From CAWEHU01 sp963808965 (GTDB lineage Bacteria; Pseudomonadota; Alphaproteobacteria; Acetobacterales; Acetobacteraceae), in the NCBI GenBank assembly GCA_963808965.1, contig CAWEHU010000011.1, positions 67,400-131,399 on the forward strand: a stretch of DNA of 64,000 nt. The letters are read 5' to 3'. The notes under the pieces were generated by a model. It ran no database searches. It was not told the DNA's origin and saw only the letters and a list, made by a program, of their open reading frames with translations. The position numbers and the translations under genes were made by a program. This document shows positions 27,276-36,870 of this stretch, piece by piece. Position 1 is the first letter of the stretch; the number at the start of each line of letters is the position of its first letter.

Positions 27276-27722
27276 CTACTTCGGCGGCGCCTGCGGCTGT
27301 TGCTTCTCCGACCCGCGCGGCGTTCCCTGGAGGGTCAGGCCCGTTGCAGCGGTGTCTATCGATATTCCGCTGTTATCCACGAAGATCGTCGGATTGCGGC
27401 AATCCTGCATATTGTCGAGCGTCAGGGTGCGCCCGTCCTGGAGCTTGGCGCTCACCCGGTCCACGCACTCGCTTTGCTGGATCATGAACTCCTGGGACCG
27501 CAGCGGCTGGATCGGGCCCTTGTCCGTCAGCACGATGTCCTTCTGTTGCGTGGTATAGGCATGCGCCTCCGTGATCGGCTTGTCGGCCCGGTTGCGCAGA
27601 ACGAAGGAGCGGAGCGTCTGGGAGTGTTGCTCCGCGCGCGGCTGCTCCGGACCGGCCGCACCCGCTACGGCGGGCGCGATGAGAAAGGCCACCATCAGGG
27701 CCGCCTTGCCGCACTTCGTCAT
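27276..27722 (-). CDS. Exported hypothetical protein
   Basis: 148 residues, not recognised. The start at MTKCGKAALMVAF gives a clean signal peptide ending in AVAGAAG; an upstream in-frame start at 27767 would spoil it. The mature part contains LRSFVLRNRADKPITEAHAY, a beta-type segment, and two cysteines (SECVDRV and MQDCRNP) spaced to form a disulfide, then a Gln/Pro-rich tail. It lies just downstream of the SGNH hydrolase stop region in the same direction. Confidence 0.6.
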   Translation of the reverse strand: MTKCGKAALMVAFLIAPAVAGAAGPEQPRAEQHSQTLRSFVLRNRADKPITEAHAYTTQQKDIVLTDKGPIQPLRSQEFMIQQSECVDRVSAKLQDGRTLTLDNMQDCRNPTIFVDNSGISIDTAATGLTLQGTPRGSEKQQPQAPPK

Positions 27723-27775
27723 GTCCCCATACCTCCCGGTGAAGGCGGAAAAGCATGCCGTCGGCACGAGTTCCG

Positions 27776-28762
27776 TCAGGCGGATCGCCGATAGCGGATC
27801 AGCCCCAGTCCGACAACCGCCGCCCCGAGCAAGGCGAGGCTCGCCGGCTCCGGAAGCTCTGCCGCCAGAGCGTCCCCGAGCAGCTCATGGAACCGGGTGG
27901 TCGGGTGCTTCGAGTCCCAGAACACGTATTGATCGGGATTGGAGCATAAGGAGGGCGACGGGCCGAGGACGAGGCAGGGATCGGTGCTGTTGGTGAACCC
28001 CAACGCGGAGGCGTTGGCGATCAGGTCATTCACGATGGAGCCGGTGTTCAGCAGAAACACGTTCGCGCCCGGAAGCTCGGCATCGAGCGTGCCGGCGACC
28101 TGGGCGTAAGCCGCATTCATCGCATCGGCGATCTCGTTCAGCGCAAGGGCGAAGCCGGAGGCCGCGCCCGCGGGCGTGAGTCCGATATGAAAGAGCGTCG
28201 CGAGCGCGATATTGCGCGCTCCCGCGCCGTAGAGCGCCGTGGCCTGCCCGAGCACGTTGGCGGCGGCGTTCTGGATGATGTTGGCCGCCGGCTCACTCCC
28301 GATATTATCGAAAATGTCGTTGCCGCCCGCTTCGAGGATAAAGAGCGTGGCGGCGGGGCTGAACGTGATCGACCGGTTCTGGGCCTGCGCGACGAAGCTC
28401 GCCACCTGCGTCTGTTGTCCGCCGACGCCATTGAGGCCGGTCGCGTCGTTGTAGGTTCCGGTCTCCGCGCCCGCGATCGCGAAGTTGAGGCTCTTGTTCC
28501 CGCGATTCGGATCATTCGAGTAGGTAAACGGAATGCCGAGATCCTGGGCCAGGTACTCGATGGCCGTCGGCCCGTTCGACAAACGCCTCGCGTAGGGCGG
28601 GCTGGGCGGTAGGCCGGTCAGCGAGAAGTAATTGCCGCTATCGATATAGCTATCCCCGAACGTATAGAGCGCCTGATAGCCGGCCTCGGCGGGGTTGCTG
28701 ATCGAGACGGTCGCGAGCGCGGCGAAGCCGGCGACCGGCAAGATACTTTTACCGAGATGCAT
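27776..28762 (-). CDS. SGNH/GDSL hydrolase with PEP-CTERM sorting signal
   Basis: 328 residues, exported. After a signal peptide ending NPAEA comes the GDSL block with its catalytic Ser (LYTFGDSYIDSGNYF). The block III Asn is in LEAGGNDIFD and the catalytic Asp/His pair in FWDSKHPTTRFHE. The C-terminus is a PEP-CTERM signal: LPEPASLALLGAAVVGLGLI followed by RYRR, expected to be processed by an exosortase. A lipase or esterase acting on extracellular or surface material is likely. PEP-CTERM proteins usually go with exosortase and exopolysaccharide genes, which are not in this window. Confidence 0.85.
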   Translation of the reverse strand: MHLGKSILPVAGFAALATVSISNPAEAGYQALYTFGDSYIDSGNYFSLTGLPPSPPYARRLSNGPTAIEYLAQDLGIPFTYSNDPNRGNKSLNFAIAGAETGTYNDATGLNGVGGQQTQVASFVAQAQNRSITFSPAATLFILEAGGNDIFDNIGSEPAANIIQNAAANVLGQATALYGAGARNIALATLFHIGLTPAGAASGFALALNEIADAMNAAYAQVAGTLDAELPGANVFLLNTGSIVNDLIANASALGFTNSTDPCLVLGPSPSLCSNPDQYVFWDSKHPTTRFHELLGDALAAELPEPASLALLGAAVVGLGLIRYRRSA

Positions 28763-28818
28763 TCCGTTTCTCCCGCGCGTCGATAAGGCTCAACGGTAAG
28801 AGGCCGGAACAGGAACGG

Positions 28819-29812
28819 TCAAGCAACCGGGCGTGAGTGTGTCGGCGCCTGCCGGGTCTGCCACGCTTCCGCGAGCAGGCAAAGCATCTCGAACAGGACG
28901 GATGCGCCGTTGAACGCGGTCAGGTTGCCGACATCGAAGGGCGGCGAGACCTCCACCAGATCGCCACCGATGAGATCGACGCCGCGCAGGCCGCGGAGTA
29001 TGCGCAGCGCCTCGATCATGGAGAGCCCCCCTGCCTCAGGGGTTCCGGTTCCTGGCGCCTGCGCCGGATCGAGGCTATCGATGTCGAATGTCAGATAGGT
29101 CGGCCCCTCCCCCGCAACACGGCGGGCTTCCTCCACCGCGTGACGCCAGCCTTTGTCCTGCAACTCGTCCATCGGCAGCACGCGCATCCCGGCACGCCGG
29201 GAAAAACCCCAGAGCTCGGGATCGTTGGTCGTGCCGCGGATGCCGATCTGGATGACCCGCTTGGGGTCCAGCAGAATTCTCCTCCACCGCGCGGCTGAAC
29301 GGCGCGCCGTGGTGAAAGCGCGAGCCCATGTAGTCGCCGCCGGTATCGCAATGGGCGTCGATATGGATCATGCCGATGGGCCGGGACGCCGCGACGGCCC
29401 GCAGGATCGGCAGGCTGATCGAGTGATCGCCGCCGACGGAGAGCGGAACGACGCCGGCATCCATGACTGTGCGAAAGAAGGCGGCGATCTCTGCTTGCGC
29501 GCCTTCGAGCGTGAACGGTTGCTCGATCCAGCAATCGCCGACATCGCGCACACGCGCAATCTCGAACGGCGCGATCCCGGTCGCGCTGTTGATCCGTCGG
29601 AGCAGGCTCGACTGGTCGCGGACGGCACGCGGGCCGTGCCGCGTGCCTGATCGGTTGGTAACGCCGCCATCGAACGGCACGCCGATGATGCCGATATCGA
29701 CTTGGCCGAGATCCTCCGTATGTGGCGTGCGGAAGAAGGTCGGGATGCCGGTGTAGCGCGGCCGCGCCTGCGGGTCCTGCATCTCCTCATACCGGGTGGG
29801 CTGCTTGATCAC
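28819..29812 (-). CDS. Agmatinase/guanidino-acid amidinohydrolase family enzyme, frameshifted near 29279
   Basis: Arginase-superfamily enzyme that hydrolyses a guanidino group to an amine plus urea using two manganese ions. The N-terminal frame (GTG start at 29812) gives GVPFDGGVTNRSGTRHGPRA, the ligands in VGGDHSISLPIL and IHIDAHCDTGGDYMGSRFHH. The C-terminal frame gives ILLDPKRVIQIGIRG, the last ligands in TFDIDSLDPAQAPGTGTPE, and the usual end. Deleting one base in GAGGAGAATT joins them into 330 residues with every metal ligand present. The GSRFHHGAPF segment favours guanidinobutyrase/guanidinopropionase-like members over arginase. Its start overlaps the hpnK stop (GTGA), placing it at the end of the hopanoid operon. 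Confidence 0.88.
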
Positions 29813-30750
29813 CTCGCAGAGTTCTCCTGTTCACAGCCGCTGCGCGCGCCGATCGCGGCGAGTGCCTCGCGCACACGCGGATCGAGGAGGGCCGCGAGCT
29901 CCGCCTCATGCTGATAGCCGGGCATCAGGGTTTGCAGCGTAGCATCCCGGCCAACGGCGGGGTGGAAGTATATCTCGCTGGTCCCGGGCGGCAGGTGCGG
30001 CAGCAGCCGGAGCAGCCGCTCCGCGGTCATCCGCCCGCTCCAGCGGATACCGAAGCAATGCTCTGTCGTGGCGAGCCCGACCCTGCGGGCTTGCCTCCGG
30101 AGCAGGTACGTCCAACGATACAGAACTCGCTCGCTTATCCGCGCGGGTTCTTCGCTAACCGTAAGTACTCCGGGCGGCTCTGCCGGAACCCGCACCGCGC
30201 GCAACCCGTATTCGCGTCCGATGTCGATCATCATGCGGCCCACCGTTGGATGCAGGTGCATGTGTTTGTGTGCATCGGCGTGGTCGAGGGTGAGGCCGGT
30301 CGCCGCGAAAGCCGCGAATTGCGCGCGGATTTCCGCGGCGAGCTGCGCCCTGACGCGCGGGCGGAAGAAGTAATTCAGCCCCAGCCGGATCTGGTCGGAG
30401 GGAAACCAGCCTCGATCATCGACGAGATCCGGAATGCGCGCTCGCGGCAACACGGCCGGACCCTCGACGACCACGAGATGCAGGCCAACGCGCAAGGATG
30501 GCAGCGCGCGGGCGCGGCGCACCGCATCCTCAGCGGCAGGCCCCGCCACCATCAGGCTCGCGGAGGTCAGCACGCCCTCGCGATGCGCGCGCTCCACCCC
30601 CTCGTTGACCGACTCGGAGAGGCCGAAATCGTCGGCGGTCAGGATGATGCGCCGCGAACCCCCTCCCCCCAACCCCCTCCGGCATGGGGAGAGGGCTCTC
30701 ACCTCCCCTCCCGTTGCGGGAGGGGACCGGGGGAAGGGGTCGGCCTTCAA
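29809..30750 (-). CDS. hpnK: Hopanoid biosynthesis deacetylase HpnK (ChbG/YdjC family)
   Basis: YdjC-type carbohydrate deacetylase: IILTADDFGLSESVNEGVE supplies the metal-binding Asp pair, LRVGLHLVVVEGPA a His, and LDHADAHKHMHLHP the second His cluster. In hopanoid operons HpnK removes the N-acetyl group after HpnI adds N-acetylglucosamine to bacteriohopanetetrol. The frame opens at a TTG (30750) overlapping the hpnJ stop, but its first 33 codons lie in a dispersed palindromic repeat and have no family similarity. A GTG at 30702, directly after GGAGGGGAG inside the repeat, is an alternative start. The stop overlaps the next gene start. Confidence 0.87.
   Translation of the reverse strand: MKADPFPRSPPATGGEVRALSPCRRGLGGGGSRRIILTADDFGLSESVNEGVERAHREGVLTSASLMVAGPAAEDAVRRARALPSLRVGLHLVVVEGPAVLPRARIPDLVDDRGWFPSDQIRLGLNYFFRPRVRAQLAAEIRAQFAAFAATGLTLDHADAHKHMHLHPTVGRMMIDIGREYGLRAVRVPAEPPGVLTVSEEPARISERVLYRWTYLLRRQARRVGLATTEHCFGIRWSGRMTAERLLRLLPHLPPGTSEIYFHPAVGRDATLQTLMPGYQHEAELAALLDPRVREALAAIGARSGCEQENSAR
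30659..30741. repeat. Dispersed C-rich/G-rich nested inverted repeat, copy 2
   Basis: Same class as at 7398-7476 and 42981-43041. It holds an inner palindrome CCCCTCCCGTTGCGGGAGGG and outer C-rich and G-rich arms. It lies between hpnJ and the conserved part of hpnK and is read as the first codons of hpnK. Confidence 0.65.
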
Positions 30751-32175
30751 GCCGCTTTGTGTCGCTCGCGCAGGAACTGGAAGAACTCGACGCCTTCGCG
30801 CAGCCGGCGCTTCATCATTTGCGGGCTGCGCACCATCTCGCCGACGATGGACGCGATCTTCGGCGCGCGCAGATAGAACCGCTTATAGAACGTCTCCACC
30901 GAATCGAAGATCTCGGTGTGGGTCAGGTGCGGATAGTGCAGCGGCGCGATCTGGATGCCGTGATCGTCCACCAGTTCCGCGTGACTCGCATCGAGCCAGC
31001 CGTTTTCGACCGCCTGACGGTGCAGAAACGTGCCGGGATAGGGCGCGGCGAGCGAGACCTGCAAAGTGTGCGGGTTGATCTCTTGGGCGAAGCGGATCGT
31101 TTCCTCGATCGTCTCGCGCGTCTCGCCCGGCAGGCCAAGAATGAAGGTGCCGTGGATCTTGATGCCGAGCTCGTGGCAATCCTTGGTGAAGCGCTTCGCG
31201 ACCTCGATCCGCATTCCCTTTTTGATGTTGTGCAGGATCTGCTGGTTGCCGCTCTCGTAGCCGACGAGCAGCAGCCTGAGCCCGTTATCCTTCAGCACCT
31301 TCAAGGTCTCGCGCGGCACGTTCGCTTTCGCATTGCACGACCAGGTCACGCCAAGCCGGCCCAGCTCGCGCGCGATCGCCTCGGCGCGCGGTAGGTTGTC
31401 GGTGAACGTATCATCGTCGAAGAAGAACTCGCGCACCTGCGGGAAGTAGGATTTCGCGAGCCGGATCTCGTCCGCCACATGGCCGGGCGAGCGTACGCGG
31501 TAGCGATGGCCACCGACGGTCTGCGGCCAGAGGCAGAACGTGCAGCGCGACTTGCAGCCGCGTCCCGTGTAGAGCGAAACGTACGGGTGCAGCAGATAGC
31601 CGATGAAGTAGTCCTCGATGCGGAGATCGCGCTTGTACACCTCCGTCACGAACGGCAACTGATCCATGTCCTCGAGGATCGCGCGATCCGGGTTGTGGAC
31701 GATCTTCCCTCCTCCGTCGCGGTAGGAGATGCCGTCGATCGCCGACCAATCGCGGCCTTCGGCGACTTCCTTGATCGTGAAGTCGAACTCGTTCCGCGCG
31801 ACGAAATCGATCGGCGTCGCCCTGTTGCAGGCTCTCCTCCGGCTGCACCGCGACCTTGGCGCCGACGAAGCCGATCTTCAGCGCCGGATTTGCATCCTTC
31901 AGCGCCGCCGCGACGCGCACGTCGGAGGCGAAGGAGGGCGTGGAGGTATGGATCACGCAAAGCTCGTAGCTGCCTGCCTGCGCGGCGACGGCTCCAAGCT
32001 GGACGCCCGCGGGCGGCGCGTCGATCAGCTTGCTGCCGGACACGAGCGCGGCCGGCTGCGCGAGCCAGGTCGGATACCAGAAGGAGCGGATCTCTCGCCG
32101 CGCCTGGTAGCGGGACCCGGCCCCGCCGTCGAAGCCGTCGAAGGAGGGTGGATGCAGAAACAGCGTCTTCATCAT
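30747..32175 (-). CDS. hpnJ: Hopanoid biosynthesis radical SAM protein HpnJ, frameshifted near 31822
   Basis: B12-binding-type radical SAM enzyme; in hopanoid producers HpnJ rearranges the glucosamine head group into the cyclitol ether of bacteriohopanetetrol. The N-terminal frame starts MKTLFLHPPSFDGFDGGAGS and runs to EESLQQ. The remainder lies in the next frame from RATPIDFVARNEFDFTIKEV onward, with the [4Fe-4S] motif GRGCKSRCTFCLWP and the family-typical EFFFDDDTFTDNL, GLPGETRET and MMKRRLREGVEFFQFL. One extra base near 31822 explains the split; the joined protein is 475 residues, normal for HpnJ. Its start overlaps the hpnI stop and its stop overlaps the hpnK start. Confidence 0.92.
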
Positions 32176-33353
32176 GACTTCAGCAATCCCTCCTTGGGAT
32201 CGGGATAGGCGGCCCGCGAGGGGCTGACCCCGTCATCGGCATCGAGTGTGTAGCCGCGCCAAGCGACTCGGCGGCCGCCATAGCTCGCGATCATCACGGC
32301 CACGGACATAAGGTCGCGCAACGGCAGAAGCCAGAGCGGAGGGGGGAAAGCAAGTCCCCCGAGCCTCGGCCGCAACGCGCGGTCGATGCCCCGCGCCGCC
32401 GCCCCGCGCACCATCCAGGCAGCGGCGAACAAGCCGCCCGCCCAGGCCGCGAATCCCGAGGCCATGGCGGCGAGGGCCGCCCAGAAGATCGGATACTGCA
32501 CGCAGGAGATCGCGAAGCCGGCCGGTACCAGCGCCCGGATGGTGCGCGCCCAGCGCAATTCATGCGCCCAGAGAGCGGCCAAGCTCGTCTCCGGCACCGT
32601 GGTGAGCGGAACAGTGTCCGCCAAGCGGACGCCTGCTCCGGCGTCACGGACCAGCCGCCCCAGAACGTTATCGTCGGCCAGATGAGCGACGAGCGCCTCG
32701 AATCCGCCGATGCGGGCGAGCATCGGGCGGGACAGCATCATCGTCGCACCCAGGCAGTCCTGCCGCCCCAAGGCTCGGGCCAGCAGCGCGCCGGGCAGAA
32801 ACCCATGCGTGACCTGGGTGGCCCCGAGCCGGGCCGCGGCGCGGTTCGTCGCGGGCAAGCCTGCGTAGAGCGTCGTCACAAGCCCGGTTCCGGGCTCGTC
32901 GAAGGCGGCCGCCAACCGATCGAGATAGTCCGGCCGGACGTGCAGGTCGCTATCCGCGATCACCAGCACATCGTGCCGCGCCGCCCCCAGCATGTTGATG
33001 AGGTTGCCCACCTTGCGGTTCGGGCCGTGCAGGGTCGGGTCGACCACGACGGCCACATCGCATTCGGGGAAGCGAGCCTGCAACCGGCGCACCGCGTCGA
33101 GCGCCGCATCGGCCGCGTTTTGCACGCCGAAGACGAGTTGATACAGCGGGTAATGCTGCCGGAAAAACGTGGCGAGCGCCTCTTCCAGCATGGGCTCCGG
33201 ACCATAGAGCGGCTTCAGAACGCTAAGCGGTGGACGGAAGGGCGGTTCGGCCGATCGCCCATTACCGAACCGGCGCACTTGGACCCATCCGGCCAGGCAT
33301 TGAAGTATGCCGATGCCCGCCAGCGCTCCGGCCGCGCAGGCGAGAACCCTCAT
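32172..33353 (-). CDS. hpnI: Hopanoid biosynthesis glycosyltransferase HpnI
   Basis: GT21 ceramide-glucosyltransferase-like enzyme, 393 residues, that transfers N-acetylglucosamine to bacteriohopanetetrol. The N-terminal helix VLACAAGALAGIGILQCLAG anchors it, followed by PPLSVLKPLYGPEPMLEEAL, the nucleotide-sugar DPTLHGPNRKVGNL, the DxD-like VIADSDLHVRPDYL, DDNVLGRLVRDAG and the acceptor-site ELRWARTIR. Three or more C-terminal membrane helices follow. The start at MRVLACAAG is preferred to one 19 codons upstream because it begins the membrane anchor. It overlaps hpnJ by four bases and lies just after hpnM. Confidence 0.9.
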   Translation of the reverse strand: MRVLACAAGALAGIGILQCLAGWVQVRRFGNGRSAEPPFRPPLSVLKPLYGPEPMLEEALATFFRQHYPLYQLVFGVQNAADAALDAVRRLQARFPECDVAVVVDPTLHGPNRKVGNLINMLGAARHDVLVIADSDLHVRPDYLDRLAAAFDEPGTGLVTTLYAGLPATNRAAARLGATQVTHGFLPGALLARALGRQDCLGATMMLSRPMLARIGGFEALVAHLADDNVLGRLVRDAGAGVRLADTVPLTTVPETSLAALWAHELRWARTIRALVPAGFAISCVQYPIFWAALAAMASGFAAWAGGLFAAAWMVRGAAARGIDRALRPRLGGLAFPPPLWLLPLRDLMSVAVMIASYGGRRVAWRGYTLDADDGVSPSRAAYPDPKEGLLKS

Positions 33354-33363
33354 CGCGGTCGGT

Positions 33364-34002
33364 TCATTGTGTCGCGGCGCCCCCGGCGAAATCCATCGCC
33401 TTGCGCTCAAGGCTGGCGATCAGCGCGGAGGCATCGCCGGTGCCGAGCAGGTTACGGAAATCCGACCGTTGCACGGCCACACGGCTGATCGTGCCGTCCA
33501 GCAGGACATCGACGGCCTTCCACATCCCATTCACCTGCCGCATGACATAGTCGATCCGTGAAACGTCGCTGCCCGGGCCGAGAATGCGCGTCGTCACGAC
33601 CGTATCAGCGCCTAGGGTGCGCCGGTCGGGCTGAGTCTCGAACCGCTCGCCCTGGAAGTTGTCGAAATTCGCCACGTACGAGGCGATGGTGAACTGCCGA
33701 AAGGCCGCTTCAAGCGCCGTCTTCTCCCCACTCGGCAGGCCGGACCAACGTGGCCCGACGCAAGCGCGGAGGATGCTCGGCAGATCGAACACGCGATCGA
33801 TGATCGGGGCCAGGATTCTGAAGCGTTGCGCGAACGGCCGGCCGCTAGCGCCTTCCTTCATGACTTTCAGCAAACCATCGTGCAGAGCGACGATCGGGCC
33901 GTCCGGTCCGGCTCCGGCGATCCCCTCGGCTTGAGCGACGGCGAGAGTCGCGAGAAAGCCCGCCAGGGCAGACAAGAACAGCCGGCGACGCCGAAGCGTC
34001 AT
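33364..34002 (-). CDS. hpnM: Hopanoid-associated phospholipid-binding protein HpnM (MlaC/Ttg2D family)
   Basis: 212 residues with a signal peptide (RRRLFLSALAGFLATLAVAQA) and an MlaC-like periplasmic lipid-binding domain: LKVMKEGASGRPFAQRFRIL, then FDLPSILRACVGPRWSGLP, then FRQFTIASYVANFDNF. HpnM is associated with hopanoid operons and is thought to help move hopanoids to the outer membrane. The ATG overlaps the dxs stop, and hpnI begins about ten bases after its stop, so it is in the middle of the operon. Confidence 0.87.
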   Translation of the reverse strand: MTLRRRRLFLSALAGFLATLAVAQAEGIAGAGPDGPIVALHDGLLKVMKEGASGRPFAQRFRILAPIIDRVFDLPSILRACVGPRWSGLPSGEKTALEAAFRQFTIASYVANFDNFQGERFETQPDRRTLGADTVVTTRILGPGSDVSRIDYVMRQVNGMWKAVDVLLDGTISRVAVQRSDFRNLLGTGDASALIASLERKAMDFAGGAATQ

Positions 34003-35932
34003 CGCACGACCGCCGCCTTCGGCCGCTGACGGCCGACCCCCAACGCCTCCACGGCGGCGGCGACGATGTCTTTCGCGGCGAGGCCGGCTGCGGCGAGCTG
34101 CTTCGGCTGGCTGTCGTGGTCGATGAAGCGGTCGGGCAACACCATCGGGCGCACCCGGAGCCCGGTGTCCAGCAGCCCCCTCCAGGCCAGATGCTGCAAC
34201 ACCGCCGAACCGAACCCGCCGACCGCGCCCTCCTCGATCGTGATCAGCACCGCATGGTGCCGCGCCAGCTGCTCGACCAGCGCCGTGTCGAACGGCTTGG
34301 CGAAGCGCGCGTCCACGACCGTCGCCGGCAAGCCCTTCGCCGCCAGCTCGTCGGCCGCCCGCAACGCATCCGCGAGCCGCGTGCCGAGCGAGACGATCGC
34401 CACACTCCCGCCTTCCCGCAGCACCCGCCCGCGCCCCAGCGGTAGCACCTCCCCGCGAGACGGCAGCGCCGCCCCCAGCCCCTCGCCGCGCGGATAGCGC
34501 ACGGCACTCGGCCGGTCGTCGATCGAAGCCGCCGTCGCCACCATGTGCACGAGCTCCGCCTCGTCGGACGGCGCCATCAGCACCATCCCCGGCAGGCAGC
34601 CGAGATAGGCGAGGTCGAAACTCCCCGCGTGCGTCGCCCCGTCCGCGCCCACCAGACCCGCCCGGTCCATCGCGAACCGCACCGGCAGGCGCTGGATCGC
34701 CACGTCATGCACCACCTGGTCGTAGGCCCGCTGCAGGAACGTCGAATAGATGGCGCAGAACGGCCGCAACCCCTCGGTCGCCATCCCGGCCGCGAACGTC
34801 ACCGCGTGCTGCTCGGCGATCCCGACATCGAAACATCGGTCGGGGAAGCGCTTGGCGAACCGGTCGAGCCCGGTGCCGGACGGCATCGCCGCGGTGATCG
34901 CGACGATGTTCGGGTCGCGCTCCGCCTCGGCGATCAGCGCATCGGCGAACACCCGCGTGTAGGACGGCGGACCGGGCGGCGCCTTCGCCTGCTCGCCGGT
35001 GATGACGTTGAACTTGGCGACGCCGTGATACTTGTCGGCCGACTGCTCGGCCGGCGCGTAGCCCTTGCCCTTCGTGGTGATCGCGTGCACCAGGATCGGC
35101 CCCGCCTCCTCCGCCTCGCGCACGTTGCGCAGCACCGGCAGCAGGTGGTCGAGATTGTGCCCGTCGATCGGGCCGACGTAGTAAAAGCCGAGTTCCTCGA
35201 ACAAGGTCCCGCCGGTGAGGATGCCGCGCGCATATTCCTCCGCCCGCCGCGCCGTGCGCTCGATGCCGCGCGGGAACCGCTTCGCCATGCGCGCCGCCAG
35301 ATCGCGCAAGGAAAGAAAGCTGCGCGACGACATCAGCCGCGACAGATAGGCGCTCATCGCCCCGACCGGCGGCGCGATCGACATGTCGTTGTCGTTGAGG
35401 ATCACGAGCAGCCGCGAATGCAGCGCCCCCGCGTTGTTCATCGCCTCATACGCCATGCCGGCGCTCATCGCCCCGTCGCCGATGACCGCGATCACGTTGC
35501 GCGGATCCGCCTCGCCCTTCGAGATCCCGCGCCACCGCCATGCCGAGCCCGGCCGAGATCGAGGTCGAGGAGTGCGCCGCCCCGAACGGGTCGTATTCGC
35601 TCTCCGCCCGGCGGGTGAAGCCCGATAATCCGCCGCCCTGGCGCAAGCGTGCGGATGCGGTCGCGCCGCCCGGTCAGGATCTTGTGCGGATAGGCCTGGT
35701 GGCCGACGTCCCAGATCAGCCGGTCGCGCGGCGTATCGAACACCGCGTGCAGCGCGACGGTCAGCTCCACCACCCCGAGCGCCGAACCGAGATGGCCGCC
35801 CGTCACGGAGACCGCGTCGATCACCTCGGCGCGCAGCTCGTCCGCCACCTGCCGCAGCTGCTCGGCCGAGAAGTTACGCAAATCGGCCGGAATGCGCACG
35901 CGATCCAACAAAGGAGTCTCCACAGCGCTCAT
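33999..35932 (-). CDS. dxs: 1-deoxy-D-xylulose-5-phosphate synthase, two frameshifts (near 35646 and 35523)
   Basis: Thiamine-diphosphate enzyme joining pyruvate and glyceraldehyde-3-phosphate, the entry step of the non-mevalonate isoprenoid pathway. Three frames carry it: 35932 to about 35647 (VTGGHLGSALGVVELTVALH, WDVGHQAYPHKILTGR), about 35645 to 35524 (LRQGGGLSGFTRRAESEYDP, FGAAHSSTSISAGLGMAVAR), and about 35521 to 33999 (VIAVIGDGAMSAGMAYEAMN through to the transketolase C-terminal domain). Each junction needs one base removed. The restored protein is 643 residues with the ThDP motif GDGAMSAGMAYEAMNN and the catalytic EQHAVTFAAGMA intact. Two breaks in an essential gene argue for sequencing error. 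It sits between ispA and hpnM, feeding the hopanoid pathway. Confidence 0.93.
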
Positions 35933-35953
35933 GCCTCCGCCTTCTCTCGAACT

Positions 35954-36865
35954 TCAGGTCCGTCGCGCGACCACGTAGCCCGCGAGCTCACGCAGCAGCG
36001 CCGCGCGCTCCCCAAACCCGTCCAGGTGCCGGGCCGCTTGGCTCGCCAGCATCGCGGCATGCGCGCGCGCACGCTCCGGCCCGAGTATCGCGACCATCGT
36101 CGCTTTGCCGGAAGCCGCGTCCTTCCCGGCCGTCTTGCCGGTCTCCTCGGTCGTACCCTCGGCGTCGAGCAGGTCGTCGGCGATCTGGAACGCGGCCCCC
36201 AGGTCTCGCCCGTACGCCCCGAGCAAATGGCGTTGCGCGAGCGGCGCGCGGCCAAGGATCGCGCCGGCCTCCGCACTGTACTGGATCAGGCGGCCGGTTT
36301 TCAGGGCTTGCAGGCGCGTGACTTCGGCGGCGCTCAGGCCCGCGCCTTCGGCCAGCATGTCGATCATCTGTCCGCCCGCCATGCCTCGCGCGCCCGAGGC
36401 CGCGCCCAACGCCGCGACGAGTTCGCAGCGCGCCTGGGGGTCGGAGTGGGTATCGGCTTCGGCCAGCACCTCGAAGGCACGCGACTGCAGCGCGTCGCCC
36501 GCGAGGATCGCGGTCGCCTCGTCGAAGGCGCGGTGAGTGGAGGGCTTGCCGCGCCGAAGGTCGTCGTCGTCCATGGCGGGCAGGTCATCATGCACGAGCG
36601 AGTAGGCGTGCATCATCTCGACCGATGCAGCGACCCGCGCCGCGCAGGTTGGCGAGACCGCGAACAGCAAGGCGGTCTCGATCACGAGAAAGCCCCGGAG
36701 CCGCTTGCCTCCGCCCAGCGCGGCATAGCGCATCGCCTCCGCGAGACGCGCCTCCGCCCCTTCGACCGGTGGCAATAGCGCTTCCAGCGCCTCCTCGATG
36801 AGGCCGGCCGCCCGGCCCATCGCGCCGGGGAGATCCACATCCGCGACGGCGATCAGATCGGACAT
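35954..36865 (-). CDS. ispA: Polyprenyl synthetase (farnesyl/geranyl diphosphate synthase)
   Basis: Builds C10-C15 allylic diphosphates from isopentenyl and dimethylallyl diphosphate. The first Asp-rich motif lies in HDDLPAMDDDDLRRGKPS and the second in IADDLLDAEG, with GGKRLRGFLV and LQALKTGRLIQYS around them. 303 residues, the short-chain IspA size. The ATG at 36865 is listed; a GTG nine bases upstream (36874) overlaps the xseB stop. The order xseB-ispA-dxs is the classic arrangement. Confidence 0.94.
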   Translation of the reverse strand: MSDLIAVADVDLPGAMGRAAGLIEEALEALLPPVEGAEARLAEAMRYAALGGGKRLRGFLVIETALLFAVSPTCAARVAASVEMMHAYSLVHDDLPAMDDDDLRRGKPSTHRAFDEATAILAGDALQSRAFEVLAEADTHSDPQARCELVAALGAASGARGMAGGQMIDMLAEGAGLSAAEVTRLQALKTGRLIQYSAEAGAILGRAPLAQRHLLGAYGRDLGAAFQIADDLLDAEGTTEETGKTAGKDAASGKATMVAILGPERARAHAAMLASQAARHLDGFGERAALLRELAGYVVARRT

Positions 36866-36870
36866 GCGTT

